36,751 bases of DNA from the NCBI GenBank assembly GCA_958267355.1, contig OY279575.1:1822295-1859045 (forward strand). Reading direction: 5' to 3'. How positions within the stretch are numbered: position 1 is the stretch's first letter; each line of letters starts with the position of its first letter. Below the pieces are notes generated by a model that had not been told where the DNA came from, did no database searches, and worked only from the letters and a program-made list of their open reading frames with translations. Position numbers and translations under genes: made by a program. This document shows, in pieces, positions 8,667 through 17,690 of this stretch. The DNA comes from an uncultured Alphaproteobacteria bacterium. GTDB lineage: Bacteria > Pseudomonadota > Alphaproteobacteria > JALCBB01.

Positions 8667-9033
8667 AACGGCTCCCTTCTGTTTGCTTTAGCACCCGCGT
8701 GCCACAGCCATGTCGGAAAAAATAACGCAGTCGCGGCTCTTTTACACGCTTTTTGCAACTTATGCCAACCAGCCGCCAACCAGCCACCAAGTAGTCAGCC
8801 AAGCACTCAACCAAGTCCTGTGCCACCAACGCCCCAGACACCAGAAAATAGCCAGAAATATATGGCGGACCCGTAGGGATTCGAACCCCAGACCTCTTCC
8901 TCCGGAGGGAAGCGCTCTATCCAGCTGAGCTACGGGTCCGCGTCACAAAGGCTAGAGTAGCGGCTCGGCTCCGCCACCGCTAGGGGCACAAAACACAAAA
9001 CAAGCCCGCAATTGAATAGAGTATAGTACCACC
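8667..9033. other. Intergenic region around tRNA-Arg
   Basis: Apart from the tRNA the 367 bp hold only degenerate CAACCAGCC/CACCAAG repeats (about 8761-8850) and the upstream region of the DUF3108 gene. TATAGT at 9022-9027 sits so close to the ATG at 9034 that, if it is a -10 element, the transcript would be nearly leaderless; no good -35 element accompanies it. Confidence 0.4.
8863..8939 (-). tRNA. tRNA-Arg (anticodon CCG)
   Basis: A complete cloverleaf on the minus strand: acceptor GGACCCG/CGGGTCC, D stem GCTC/GAGC, anticodon stem CTTCC/GGAAG with loop CTCCGGA (anticodon CCG, reading CGG), T arm with TTCGAAT, discriminator G, and an encoded CCA. 77 nt including CCA. It lies between the divergent MFS and DUF3108 genes. 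Confidence 0.97.
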
Positions 9034-10146
9034 ATGCAACAAACTTTACGGACAAACCTACGCTCGCGCATAGGCTTGGCGGCTTTGGGCGTAGTCGCAC
9101 TTCTAGGCTTGGAAGTTGTCGCTCCCTACGCGGCACAGGCACAGGAAAGCACGCTGGCACAGGAAAGCACGCTGGTACAGGAAAGCACGCAAGCCGATGT
9201 AGATCTAGACTCTTTACGGGCTCCGTTTGAATTGCGAAGCGGAAATATTTCCGCTTCGTACAAAATCTATCTCGGCGGATTCCATATCGCCCGCCTGAAC
9301 TTCTTCATCTCAGAAACCCATTCAGCTCAAAACACAACAGGTGGATTCCACTACCGTATGAGCGGACAAACCACAGGCTGGGCAGAACGACTCGCCAAAC
9401 GCAGCTTCTTAGCCGTGTCAGAAGCCAACTCCCGCCACGAAGAAGCAGGAGTCGCTGTCAGCAATATTTTTTATTGGTCACAGTTCCGTGCGTTAGAAAA
9501 TACAGAAGCAAATACAGAAACAAAAAATACAGAAGCCAACAAGGCAAGCGCAGACTCCGCCAGCCAGGTAGGCGAAACCGCAAGCGGGTTTTTAGCCCAC
9601 GAAGCCTTGCGTCCGCGGTACTTTTTGCGCAACCCAGACGGAAACATCTCAACACTCGGCGGAGCCGCACGTTGGGCCGGCACACAAAAACATATCCCCT
9701 ACGGAGCCAACAACGGAACAGAACTCACAAACACAGTAGATCTACTCGCCTTCTTCGCCCGCTTCTTCAAAACCACAGAAAACACCGCAACAGAAAACAC
9801 CGCAACAGAAATCAATAGCAATCAAAATCTAAACCAGCAGTGCCAAGCCAATAACGAAATCTACGACGGAAAATACTTCTATCGCATCACCTTTGACTCA
9901 GCAGAACGCAAAATGTTAAATCTCAAAAAATATACTCCCTATAAAGGTGAATTCACCCTGTGCCGCTTCACCATTAAACCACTCGGCGGATTCCGCAACG
10001 AACAAAGACGCAAGTCTTTTCCTACATCAGCAGAGTTTTGGCTTCACAACGATCCAGGGGGCTTTTCTGTGCCTGTGCTATTTACCTTCCGCACACGGTT
10101 TGGCTTGTTCCTTGGCTACCTGCAAGACGCTAAACGCATTCCGTGA
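9034..10146 (+). CDS. DUF3108-domain envelope protein
   Basis: A 370-residue secreted protein. A signal peptide (hydrophobic IGLAALGVVALLGLEVVA, cleavage after AQA near residue 37) leads into an 18-bp triple repeat (AQESTL). The DUF3108 pattern follows: YKIYLGGFHIARLNFFIS near residues 77-95, an internal VDLLAFFARFF helix, a cysteine next to YDGKYFYRITF, then YKGEFTLCRFTIKPLGG and the C-terminal FWLHND..PVLFTFRT.FG segment. Two low-complexity insertions (ENTEANTETKNTEANK and ENTATENTATE) enlarge it compared with typical members of roughly 230-280 residues. Family function is not established; an outer-membrane or periplasmic role is inferred. glnE follows 42 bp later on the same strand. Confidence 0.85.
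   Translation: MQQTLRTNLRSRIGLAALGVVALLGLEVVAPYAAQAQESTLAQESTLVQESTQADVDLDSLRAPFELRSGNISASYKIYLGGFHIARLNFFISETHSAQNTTGGFHYRMSGQTTGWAERLAKRSFLAVSEANSRHEEAGVAVSNIFYWSQFRALENTEANTETKNTEANKASADSASQVGETASGFLAHEALRPRYFLRNPDGNISTLGGAARWAGTQKHIPYGANNGTELTNTVDLLAFFARFFKTTENTATENTATEINSNQNLNQQCQANNEIYDGKYFYRITFDSAERKMLNLKKYTPYKGEFTLCRFTIKPLGGFRNEQRRKSFPTSAEFWLHNDPGGFSVPVLFTFRTRFGLFLGYLQDAKRIP
9139..9192 (+). repeat. 18-bp in-frame tandem repeat after the signal peptide
   Basis: Three units, GCACAGGAAAGCACGCTG (9139, 9157) and a variant at 9175, coding AQESTL/VQESTQ immediately at the predicted signal peptidase site. Confidence 0.9.
9778..9807 (+). repeat. 15-bp in-frame duplication (ENTAT)
   Basis: Two identical units GAAAACACCGCAACA at 9778 and 9793, followed by the start of a third, in the DUF3108 gene. 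Confidence 0.85.
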
Positions 10147-10188
10147 AGGCACGGGATACGATACAGCACTAACAATCCGCAAGACGAA

Positions 10189-13176
10189 ATGAACGCGCAA
10201 AATCCATTTCCCGCTCTGCCCGCAGGCTACCGCACAGCTGTCGGACAAGAAATCCAAAGCGACTCGCTGAAAAGTCATCTAGCCGCGTGGCAGGACTCCA
10301 TAACCGCTAACGAAGACCCACAAGCCCGCAGGCTTTTAGAATCCTTTAGCGAAAACGAGTCAGGCAAAGCTCTGTTGCGCACCATATTCTACGGCTCGTC
10401 TTTTCTAAGCGAAGTACTACGCACAGAACCAACGCTCATCTGCCGCACCTTCGCCGACCCACAAGCCACGCTAGACGCTTTACGACAAGAAGTACAGGAA
10501 ATCATCCAAGACGAAGCCATAAAGAAAGAGTCCGTACAACGCGCCTTGCGAATTGCCCGCAAACGCCACTCGCTGGTGGTGGCTCTGTTAGAAATCTCAG
10601 GCGCATGGAAGCTAGAACAACTCACCGCCGAACTATCGCACTTCGCCCGAACAACACTAGAAGTCGCAGTGCATTTTTCGCTCAACAAATTTGTCCGCGA
10701 AGGAAGAATTGAAACGCCAAACCCAAAACGCTGCGGCTACGCCGTAATGCTACTCGGTAAAGGCGGAGCCGACGAGCTGAACTATTCATCCGATATTGAC
10801 TTTATGGTGCTGTTTGACGAAACCCATATCGTCTCACGCTCACGCCGTGCCTTACAACAAGAACTCAACCTGCTAACAGGGGAGTTAATCTCGCTACTCC
10901 AAGACCGCACCGCCGATGGCTATGTCTATCGTTGCGATATGCGCTTGCGTCCTGACCCTGGAGCGACTCCTTTGGCGGTGTCCCTGCGGGCGGCGATTCA
11001 GTACTACCAAACCCGCGGGCAAAACTGGGAACGCTGCGCAATGATAAAAATATCCGTCGCCGCAGGAGACAAAACACTCGCCGCTGAATTTATGCGCGAG
11101 ATGAACTTCTATGTTTGGCGCAAGTATTTAGATTTTTGGGCGATTCAAGATATTCACTCCATTAAGCGGCAGTTTCACTCGGGGCGGGCTGGCACGGATG
11201 ATAAGTCCGAAATGCTAGGGCGCAACATCAAGCTCGGCGGTGGCGGAATTCGCGAAGTAGAGTTTTTTGTCCAAACCCAGCAGTTAATCTGGGGCGGGCG
11301 CAACACCGACTTACGCACACCACGCACACTTGAAGCCTTGGCGGCTTTGGCAACAGCAGAACGCATCAGCCACCAAGCCAAGGAAAACTTACAAGACGCC
11401 TATCGCTTCTTGCGCCACTTAGAACATCGCTTGCAGATGGTGGAAGATAGGCAGACGCAAGAATTGCCGCGCAACGAAGCTGACCTAGAGCGGCTTGCCT
11501 TATTTTTTGGTTTTGAAAGTGGAGCTGCACTCCTGCAAACTTTAAGTAGCCATTTGGAGAAGGTACGCAAGCACTACGCAGAATTATTTCAATCGGATAC
11601 TTCGCTTGCCGAGTCAGGAAACTTGGTCTTTACAGGTACCGAACCCGAGCCTGGCACTTTAGAAACCCTGTCGCGTTTGGGCTATCAAGATGGCGCGGCG
11701 GTATTTTCGCTAATTAGCAAGTGGCACCACGGCGGATATCGCACGACAGCAACTGTGCGGGCACGGCAAGCCTTGACCGAGCTGGTGCCTTCTTTGTTGC
11801 AAGCCTTTGCCGACACGCAATCGCCTGACGAAACCTTACGCAACTTTGATGAGCTGATTGCTCGTATGCCTGCGGGGTTTCATCTTTTCGGATTGCTCCT
11901 GCACAACCGTGAGCTTTTGACTTCGTTGGCGGAAATTTTGGGCTTATCGCCGCTCTTGGCGAGTCAGCTTACCCATCGTCCGCAGCTTGCCTACTCAATG
12001 CTAGACGGAGACTTTTTTTCGCGTCCGCCATCGTGGCGTAGGCTTCGCCGTGAGCTTCAGAGCGAACACAAGGCAGGACGCGATTTTGAAGACTCGTTAA
12101 TGCGGCTTCGCCATCGGATTAATGATCGGCGGTTTCAGATTAACTTTCAGATGCTCCACGGGCTTTTGTCTGCGCGTAAAGCCGAACAAGCCGCGGCAAG
12201 CTTGGCGGAATGCACTTTGCGTACTTTGCTTCCGTTTTTGCGTGAGTCCTTTCAGGAAGCCCATGGCGTTTTGCCTTCTCCCTACGGCTTTTCTGTTGTC
12301 GCACTCGGCAGACTCGGGGCTGGTGCAATGGGCCCCACCAGCGACTTAGATTTAGTCTTTCTTTACGACGAACAATCCGCCGAAGAAACATCTAATGGCG
12401 CAAGACCGCTTACAGGCTCCATCTATTGGGGCAGACTTGCCCGCCGCATTCAAACGGTACTGTCCGCCGATAGCAGTTTCGGCGCAATCTACGATGTGGA
12501 TGCACGTTTGCGTCCGCACGGAAGCAACGGGCCAATTGCCATATCTCTAGCGACGTGGCGTGAATACCATAGCCCCGCCAGCCAAGATGGCTCGGCTTGG
12601 CTCTGGGAGCGTATGCCGCTCATCAGAGCCCGTGCCTTATATGGCGGTAGTCTGTTCCGTAAGGAAGTGCGGGCTTTTGTACAGCAAGTCTTGTGTCGTC
12701 CTGAACCCGCCGAGAAGTGGCACGCCGAAACCGCTCGTATGCGCGACCGTGTCCGCAAGGAACACAAGCCCCGCGGACTCCTAGACCTGCGCTACGGTAT
12801 CGGCGGACTCAGCGAGCTAGATCTTCTAGGGCAAATGCTAATGCTTATCCATGCACCGAAGACTCCGCAGGTGCTGCAAAGAAACACCGAAACGGGATTC
12901 CGTGTCTTAGCAGAAACAGGCGTTTTGTCCGAAGGCGATGGAGCGTTCCTAGCCGAAACCGTACGCCTATTTGAAAACCTGCGCTGGTACCTGCAAATGG
13001 TAGATAGAGCCGCCGTACACCAAGACAGAATTGGCACAGGCTTAGCACAGGGCTTGTTACGGGTTGCTGAACGCTCTGACTACTCCGAGATTAGCGACTT
13101 GCTGAAAGATGTAGAAACCCGCCGCCAGCGGGCAGGTGGGCTGCTTGACTCAATTGTCGGAGAAGCCAGTGCCTAA
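10189..13176 (+). CDS. glnE: Bifunctional glutamine synthetase adenylyltransferase/adenylyl-removing enzyme GlnE
   Basis: Controls glutamine synthetase by adding or removing AMP according to nitrogen status. It has the duplicated nucleotidyltransferase layout of the family: the N-terminal adenylyl-removing domain with GKGGADELNYSSDIDFM (D202 and D204), and the C-terminal adenylylating domain with GRLGAGAMGPTSDLDLVF (D719 and D721). PII-uridylyltransferase-like helical regions follow each domain. Length of 995 residues is normal (E. coli about 946). The ATG at 10189 is preceded by a weak AAGACGA. Both active-site acidic pairs are intact, so it should be functional. Base composition changes along the gene: the first 1.2 kb is A/C-rich, the middle is T/G-richer, and the end is A/C-rich again. 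Confidence 0.96.
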   Translation: MNAQNPFPALPAGYRTAVGQEIQSDSLKSHLAAWQDSITANEDPQARRLLESFSENESGKALLRTIFYGSSFLSEVLRTEPTLICRTFADPQATLDALRQEVQEIIQDEAIKKESVQRALRIARKRHSLVVALLEISGAWKLEQLTAELSHFARTTLEVAVHFSLNKFVREGRIETPNPKRCGYAVMLLGKGGADELNYSSDIDFMVLFDETHIVSRSRRALQQELNLLTGELISLLQDRTADGYVYRCDMRLRPDPGATPLAVSLRAAIQYYQTRGQNWERCAMIKISVAAGDKTLAAEFMREMNFYVWRKYLDFWAIQDIHSIKRQFHSGRAGTDDKSEMLGRNIKLGGGGIREVEFFVQTQQLIWGGRNTDLRTPRTLEALAALATAERISHQAKENLQDAYRFLRHLEHRLQMVEDRQTQELPRNEADLERLALFFGFESGAALLQTLSSHLEKVRKHYAELFQSDTSLAESGNLVFTGTEPEPGTLETLSRLGYQDGAAVFSLISKWHHGGYRTTATVRARQALTELVPSLLQAFADTQSPDETLRNFDELIARMPAGFHLFGLLLHNRELLTSLAEILGLSPLLASQLTHRPQLAYSMLDGDFFSRPPSWRRLRRELQSEHKAGRDFEDSLMRLRHRINDRRFQINFQMLHGLLSARKAEQAAASLAECTLRTLLPFLRESFQEAHGVLPSPYGFSVVALGRLGAGAMGPTSDLDLVFLYDEQSAEETSNGARPLTGSIYWGRLARRIQTVLSADSSFGAIYDVDARLRPHGSNGPIAISLATWREYHSPASQDGSAWLWERMPLIRARALYGGSLFRKEVRAFVQQVLCRPEPAEKWHAETARMRDRVRKEHKPRGLLDLRYGIGGLSELDLLGQMLMLIHAPKTPQVLQRNTETGFRVLAETGVLSEGDGAFLAETVRLFENLRWYLQMVDRAAVHQDRIGTGLAQGLLRVAERSDYSEISDLLKDVETRRQRAGGLLDSIVGEASA

Positions 13177-13227
13177 CCCCGCCCTTGGGCTATACTGGTT
13201 CGCCATAGCCCATCACACAGGACGCAC

Positions 13228-13311
13228 CACACGGGGTTTATCACACAGGGTTTGTCGCACGGGGTTTATCGCGTAAGGCTTGCTATACGGGGCTTGTCGC
13301 ACAGGATATCG
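13228..13311 (+). repeat. 14-bp intergenic tandem repeat (6 copies)
   Basis: Six consecutive units of consensus CRCACGGGGTTTRT starting at 13228, 13242, 13256, 13270, 13284 and 13298, the last two more diverged. They fill the gap between glnE and the PurC-family gene. Confidence 0.8.
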
Positions 13312-13330
13312 CAAAAGGAATAGGCTAGAA

Positions 13331-14407
13331 ATGAAAGCAGGGCGCCGTCGCATACACGAAGACGAAGCCAAGGTGCTGTACGAAGGCAGTGATCCGAATA
13401 CCTTGGTTCAGTACTTCAAGGATCAAACTCTGGCGCAAGTGGCAGGCGTGGCAGGGCGTGTAGCCTTGCCCGTTGAAGGCAAGGGAGTCTTAAGCAATCG
13501 CATATCAGCCTGTCTGATGGAACACTTAAACGCGGCAGGTGTTCCGACGCATTTCATACGGCGTTTGAATATGCGCGAGCAGTTGGTGCGCAATAGCGAG
13601 CGTTTGCCCTTCTGGTTGCGGATTCACAACTACGCCACAGCAGGTTTCGCCGAAACCTTCGGCTTGGAGTCAGGCACAGCTTTGCCACGGGCGATTGTTG
13701 AGTATTATTTGCGTCCGACTGCGGAGGCGAATAGTACTGCTAAGGCAGAAGTCCATTCGGCGTTGATTTCAGACGAACACATCACGGCGTTTAACTGGGC
13801 AACAACTTGGGAAATGGATGAAATCTTCCACCTTGCTTTGCGGATTAATGATTTTCTTTCGGGCTTTTGTTTGGGCGCAGGCTTGCGGCTCAGTCGCGTG
13901 GATCTATCGTTCGGACGACTCTGGGAAGAAGATCACACCGCAATCGTTCTGGTGGATGAAATCACGCCCGACTCGTGCCGTCTGTGGGATCTGCGTAGCA
14001 ATCGCCCGCTCCTGCCAGAACTGCCTGACACGCCTGCTGCTGTGGGCTCTGTCTCTAGCCATCAAGGCGGTAAGGTGGTGGAGCTAGCAACGAGTAGCAA
14101 AGCTCCGCCAACAGGCACAGCAGAAAGCCGCAATAGCAATACAGCGCGTTTGTATCAGCACCTATACCGCGAAGTCGCGCAACGTTTCGGTGTTCTGACG
14201 GACGCAGAAACTTTAGCGCACGATGATAGCGAAACGCTCTTTCCGATGGCGAGAGAAGAAGCAGGGCAGAACGCGGAATCAACCCAAGAAGCAAAAAGCG
14301 ACACAGGCGGAGTGGTCTTGCCTATGCGACGGGATCTGCGGCGTTTATCTCCGCGTCTGCGGCGTTCGCGCAAGGCTGAAGACTCGCCCGAAGGTGAGCC
14401 AAGTTAA
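13331..14407 (+). CDS. PurC-family (SAICAR synthetase-like) protein with degraded active-site motifs
   Basis: Clearly homologous to PurC of purine biosynthesis: KVLYEGSDPNTLVQYFKD (14-31), GKGVLSNRIS (50-59), GVPTHFIRRLNMREQLVR (70-87), SDEHITAFNWAT (147-158), RINDFLSG (171-178) and VDEITPDSCRLWD (208-220) all match. The catalytic signatures do not. The GKAK near the N-terminus is DEAK (11-14), the DATAFN after FKD is altered, the PxEVVVRNxAAGS signature reads PFWLRIHNYATAG (93-105), and VDFKxEFG reads SRVDLSFG (188-195). A 40-residue insertion and a charged tail of about 70 residues follow. The start at ATG 13331, after AAAGGAA, is chosen over an upstream GTG/TTG. Likely a non-catalytic or altered-function paralogue; the open frame argues against a pseudogene. 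Confidence 0.8.
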   Translation: MKAGRRRIHEDEAKVLYEGSDPNTLVQYFKDQTLAQVAGVAGRVALPVEGKGVLSNRISACLMEHLNAAGVPTHFIRRLNMREQLVRNSERLPFWLRIHNYATAGFAETFGLESGTALPRAIVEYYLRPTAEANSTAKAEVHSALISDEHITAFNWATTWEMDEIFHLALRINDFLSGFCLGAGLRLSRVDLSFGRLWEEDHTAIVLVDEITPDSCRLWDLRSNRPLLPELPDTPAAVGSVSSHQGGKVVELATSSKAPPTGTAESRNSNTARLYQHLYREVAQRFGVLTDAETLAHDDSETLFPMAREEAGQNAESTQEAKSDTGGVVLPMRRDLRRLSPRLRRSRKAEDSPEGEPS

Positions 14408-14683
14408 AAAGCTCCTTACCGAAATGAATTACAGAACTTGACAGAAATGGAGTATATAACTTGCCTGTGAAAGTTGAGCGCAAGAATTAATTTAAGAATT
14501 GGCTACGGGAATTGATTGCGGAAATCGATTACGGGAATTGATTACGGGAATTGATTACGGGAATTAATTACGGGAATTAATCACACGAGTTGAGCACAAG
14601 AACTAATTTAAGAATTAGCCACAGGAATTAATTGCGGAGATTAATTGCGAAAGCGAATTACAGTAGCTACAACAAGTCGCGTT
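14408..14683. repeat. 13-bp tandem repeat between convergent genes
   Basis: The gap between the convergent PurC-family and ettA genes has no gene. A 13-bp array of consensus ACGGGAATTGATT begins at 14505, with units at 14518, 14531, 14544, 14557, 14570 and 14583 and degenerate copies to about 14650. No classical hairpin terminator is evident for either gene. Confidence 0.85.
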
Positions 14684-16360
14684 TTAAGCCCTTGTCAGGG
14701 GGCGATAGTGAATCCGCTTCGGCACCAAAGCTTCATCGCCAAGCCGCCGCTTTCTGTCTTCTTCATACGCCTGAAAATTTCCCTCAAACCAAGTGACAGT
14801 GCTCTCCCCTTCAAAGGCAAGGATATGCGTGGCAATGCGGTCTAAAAACCACCTGTCGTGGCTCACCACCATCGCACAACCCGCAAAGTCCAGTAAGGCT
14901 TCTTCTAAAGCACGAAGCGTATCTACATCTAAGTCATTCGTCGGCTCGTCCAAGAGCAACAAGTTAGACTCAGATTTCAAAATTCGCGCCAAGTGCAAAC
15001 GATTACGCTCACCTCCCGACAAGCTACCCACGCGCTTCTGTTGATCCGAACCCTTAAAGTTAAACGCCGCCGCCCACGCCCGCGCATTAATCACCCGCTT
15101 ACCCAAAGTGAATTCAGGCTCACCATCAGCAATTTCTTGCCAAACTTGATTGTCATCTTTTAAAACATCGCGGCTTTGATCCACATAGCCCACAACAACC
15201 GTTTCACCCAAAGTTAAACTGCCCGAGTCAGCCGCTTCGTTCTGGGCAATCATACGAAACAGAGTTGTCTTCCCCGCGCCATTTGCGCCGATGATTCCGA
15301 CAATCGCTCCAGGTGGAGCTTTAAACGATAGCCCATCAAAAAGCAGAGTTTCCGCAAACGATTTCGCTAAGTCTTCGGCTTCTACCACCTGCGAGCCCAA
15401 ACGCGGACCCGGCGGGATTTGTATTCTTCCCGCCGATGGTGCGCCCGTTGCCCGCGCACTTTCTTCAACGAGCCGTTCGTAAGCAGTAATCCGTGCCTTG
15501 GCTTTGCTTTGACGGGCACGGGGCGAAGACTTTATCCACTCCATTTCTTGTTGGATCTGCTTTTGCCGTGCATCTTGCTCTTTTTCTTCCAACGCCAAAC
15601 GTTTGCCCCGAGCTTCCAGCCAAGCCGAATAATTTCCCTCAAACGGAATACACCGCCCACGGTCAATTTCTAAAATCCAACCCGCAACATTATCCAGAAA
15701 ATACCTGTCGTGCGTTACGGCAATAACTGTACCTTCATAATCTTGTAAGTGTCGCTCCAACCACGCCACAGACTCCGCGTCTAAGTGGTTTGTCGGCTCG
15801 TCCAAGAGCAGTACATCAGGCTTAGACAATAACAAACGCGCCAAAGCTACCCTGCGCCGCTCACCACCCGACAAGTTATCCACTGCCCGCTCGCCCGCAG
15901 GACAGCGCAAGGCTTCACAAGCTAACGCAACCCGTGACTCCAAATCCCAGCCGCCTGCCGCATCTAGCTTTTCCTGTAGCTCGGCTTGTTCGGCAATCAG
16001 CTTGTCAAAATCTGCCCCTTCTTCAGCAAAAGCCGCAGACACCGCGTTGAAACGCTCTAACAATGCTCCCGTTTCACCCAAACCCTCACTGACATTTTCA
16101 GCCACAGTCTTAGCAGGGTCTAGCACAGGCTCCTGCGGCAAGTAGCCCACCGATACCCCCTTGGCGGCTGCGGCTTCGCCTGTGAACTCGGTGTCCAAGC
16201 CCGCCATAATGCGGAACAAGGTAGATTTACCCGCTCCGTTTGGGCCCAGCACGCCAATCTTGGCTCCCGCTAGGAAGTGCAGATGCACGCCTTCCAAAAG
16301 CCGCTTGCCACCCGCCCAAGTCTTAGACAGGTCTTGCAGAGAAAATACATATTGCGCCAT
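14684..16360 (-). CDS. ettA: Energy-dependent translational throttle protein EttA (ABC-F)
   Basis: ABC-F ATPase that binds the ribosomal E site and gates translation elongation. Two ABC domains are present: Walker A GPNGAGKST, signature LSGGERRRVALARLLL and Walker B LLLDEPTNHLD in the first; GANGAGKTT, LSGGERNRLHLARIL and LLLDEPTNDLD in the second. A charged P-site-tRNA-interaction linker of about 80 residues lies between them. The end (WFEGNFQAYEEDRKRRLG) is characteristic of EttA. 558 residues, as expected. The frame is open 48 codons further upstream, but MAQYVFSLQDLSK at 16360 is the canonical N-terminus, and the extension overlaps the divergent kbl region. Confidence 0.95.
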   Translation of the reverse strand: MAQYVFSLQDLSKTWAGGKRLLEGVHLHFLAGAKIGVLGPNGAGKSTLFRIMAGLDTEFTGEAAAAKGVSVGYLPQEPVLDPAKTVAENVSEGLGETGALLERFNAVSAAFAEEGADFDKLIAEQAELQEKLDAAGGWDLESRVALACEALRCPAGERAVDNLSGGERRRVALARLLLSKPDVLLLDEPTNHLDAESVAWLERHLQDYEGTVIAVTHDRYFLDNVAGWILEIDRGRCIPFEGNYSAWLEARGKRLALEEKEQDARQKQIQQEMEWIKSSPRARQSKAKARITAYERLVEESARATGAPSAGRIQIPPGPRLGSQVVEAEDLAKSFAETLLFDGLSFKAPPGAIVGIIGANGAGKTTLFRMIAQNEAADSGSLTLGETVVVGYVDQSRDVLKDDNQVWQEIADGEPEFTLGKRVINARAWAAAFNFKGSDQQKRVGSLSGGERNRLHLARILKSESNLLLLDEPTNDLDVDTLRALEEALLDFAGCAMVVSHDRWFLDRIATHILAFEGESTVTWFEGNFQAYEEDRKRRLGDEALVPKRIHYRPLTRA

Positions 16361-16489
16361 AGTCTCGGTATTCTTACAGGCTTTTACCAAGCCTTGCCAA
16401 GCGGCTCGCAACCACGCGCAAGCAGTCGCAAGCACACGACGCAGTAGCAGAACAGACCAGCAGAGCAAGGATAAACCAAAGGACAAACC

Positions 16490-17686
16490 ATGAGCGTTAC
16501 ACAAGAGCTAGACGAAACGCTGGCGCAGATCCGCGCTGATGGCTTGTGGAAGTCCGAGCGGGTGCTGACAGGCACACAGGGAGCTTGGGTACAAGTTCAA
16601 GAAGCGGGTGCATCCCATGCGGTGCTGAATCTGTGCGCGAATAATTACCTGGGCTTGGCGGACAATCCGCGCTTGATAGAAGCGGCAGTACAGGCACTAC
16701 AAACCCACGGACTCGGAATGGCTTCCGTGCGGTTTATCTGTGGCACTTCCGATTTGCATCGTACCCTAGAAACGCGACTCGCCAAGTTTCTAGGACAAGA
16801 AGACGCGATTTTGTATCCTGCCTGTTTTGACGCAAACGGCGGGCTGTTTGAGCCACTGCTCGGAGCTGAAGACGCAATCGTCTCGGATGCGCTTAACCAT
16901 GCTTCCATTATTGACGGAATCCGCCTGTGCAAAGCCGCTCGCTTTCGCTACGCCAACCGCGACCTGGAAGACTTAGAACAACAACTCCGCCAAGCCCGCC
17001 AAAACGGCGCACAACGCCTGTGGATAGCCACTGATGGCGTTTTCTCCATGGATGGCAGTTTTGCTCCCCTGAAAGAAATTCGCGCCCTAGCGGACAAATA
17101 CGAAGCCTGGGTGATGGTTGATGATTGCCACGCCGCAGGCTTCATCGGAACCCAAGGCGCAGGAACGCCCGCACGGGCAGGAGTACAGGTTGAAGTCGTA
17201 AGCGGCACGCTTGGCAAAGCCCTGGGCGGCTCGGCAGGCGGATATATCGCCGCCAAGCAAGCGGTGATTGATTTGTTGCGCCAGCGTTCGCGTCCGTATT
17301 TGTTTTCTAACTCGTTGCCGCCTGCTGTGGTGGCGGCGGCTCTGGTGGCTTTGGACTTGGTGGAGAGTCCAGAAGGTGAAGCCCTGCGCGGGCGGCTGAT
17401 GCAACAGGGACTCCGTTGGCGGAGTCTGCTGGAAGACGCAGGTTTTTCTTTGCTGGCTGGAGAGCATCCGATTGTGCCTGTTATGCTGGGCGAGAGCCAT
17501 AAGGCAACGGATCTAGCCGAAGCCCTGTGGCGGCGTGGAGTCTATGTAACAGCGTTTAGCTTTCCCGTTGTGCCACGCGGACAAGCCCGTATCCGCACGC
17601 AGATTTCGGCGGCTTTGACCGACGCAGACCTAGACTTTGCCGCCGAAGCTTTCGTTCAAGCGGGTGCAGAAACAGGAGCCGTATAG
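16490..17686 (+). CDS. kbl: Glycine C-acetyltransferase (2-amino-3-ketobutyrate CoA ligase)
   Basis: PLP enzyme cleaving 2-amino-3-oxobutyrate with CoA to glycine and acetyl-CoA. Alpha-oxoamine synthase family features: [58 protein letters not shown] (usually DDSHA) and the PLP lysine K243 in [15 protein letters not shown]. 398 residues as in E. coli. ATG 16490 follows AAAGGA. tdh begins 4 bp after the stop, so the two form the classic threonine-degradation operon. The base composition switches within this gene near 17260 from A/C-rich to T/G-rich on the coding strand. Confidence 0.95.
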   Translation: MSVTQELDETLAQIRADGLWKSERVLTGTQGAWVQVQEAGASHAVLNLCANNYLGLADNPRLIEAAVQALQTHGLGMASVRFICGTSDLHRTLETRLAKFLGQEDAILYPACFDANGGLFEPLLGAEDAIVSDALNHASIIDGIRLCKAARFRYANRDLEDLEQQLRQARQNGAQRLWIATDGVFSMDGSFAPLKEIRALADKYEAWVMVDDCHAAGFIGTQGAGTPARAGVQVEVVSGTLGKALGGSAGGYIAAKQAVIDLLRQRSRPYLFSNSLPPAVVAAALVALDLVESPEGEALRGRLMQQGLRWRSLLEDAGFSLLAGEHPIVPVMLGESHKATDLAEALWRRGVYVTAFSFPVVPRGQARIRTQISAALTDADLDFAAEAFVQAGAETGAV

Positions 17687-17690
17687 AGCC

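Noticed and set aside
8863..9033. Integration site at tRNA-Arg
   Set aside because: No duplicated tRNA end and no mobile-element gene on either side; the only recombinase nearby in the window is housekeeping XerD.
14438..14460. TTGACA followed by TATATA as a promoter
   Set aside because: Spacing is only about 9 bp and no gene follows in that direction before the convergent ettA.
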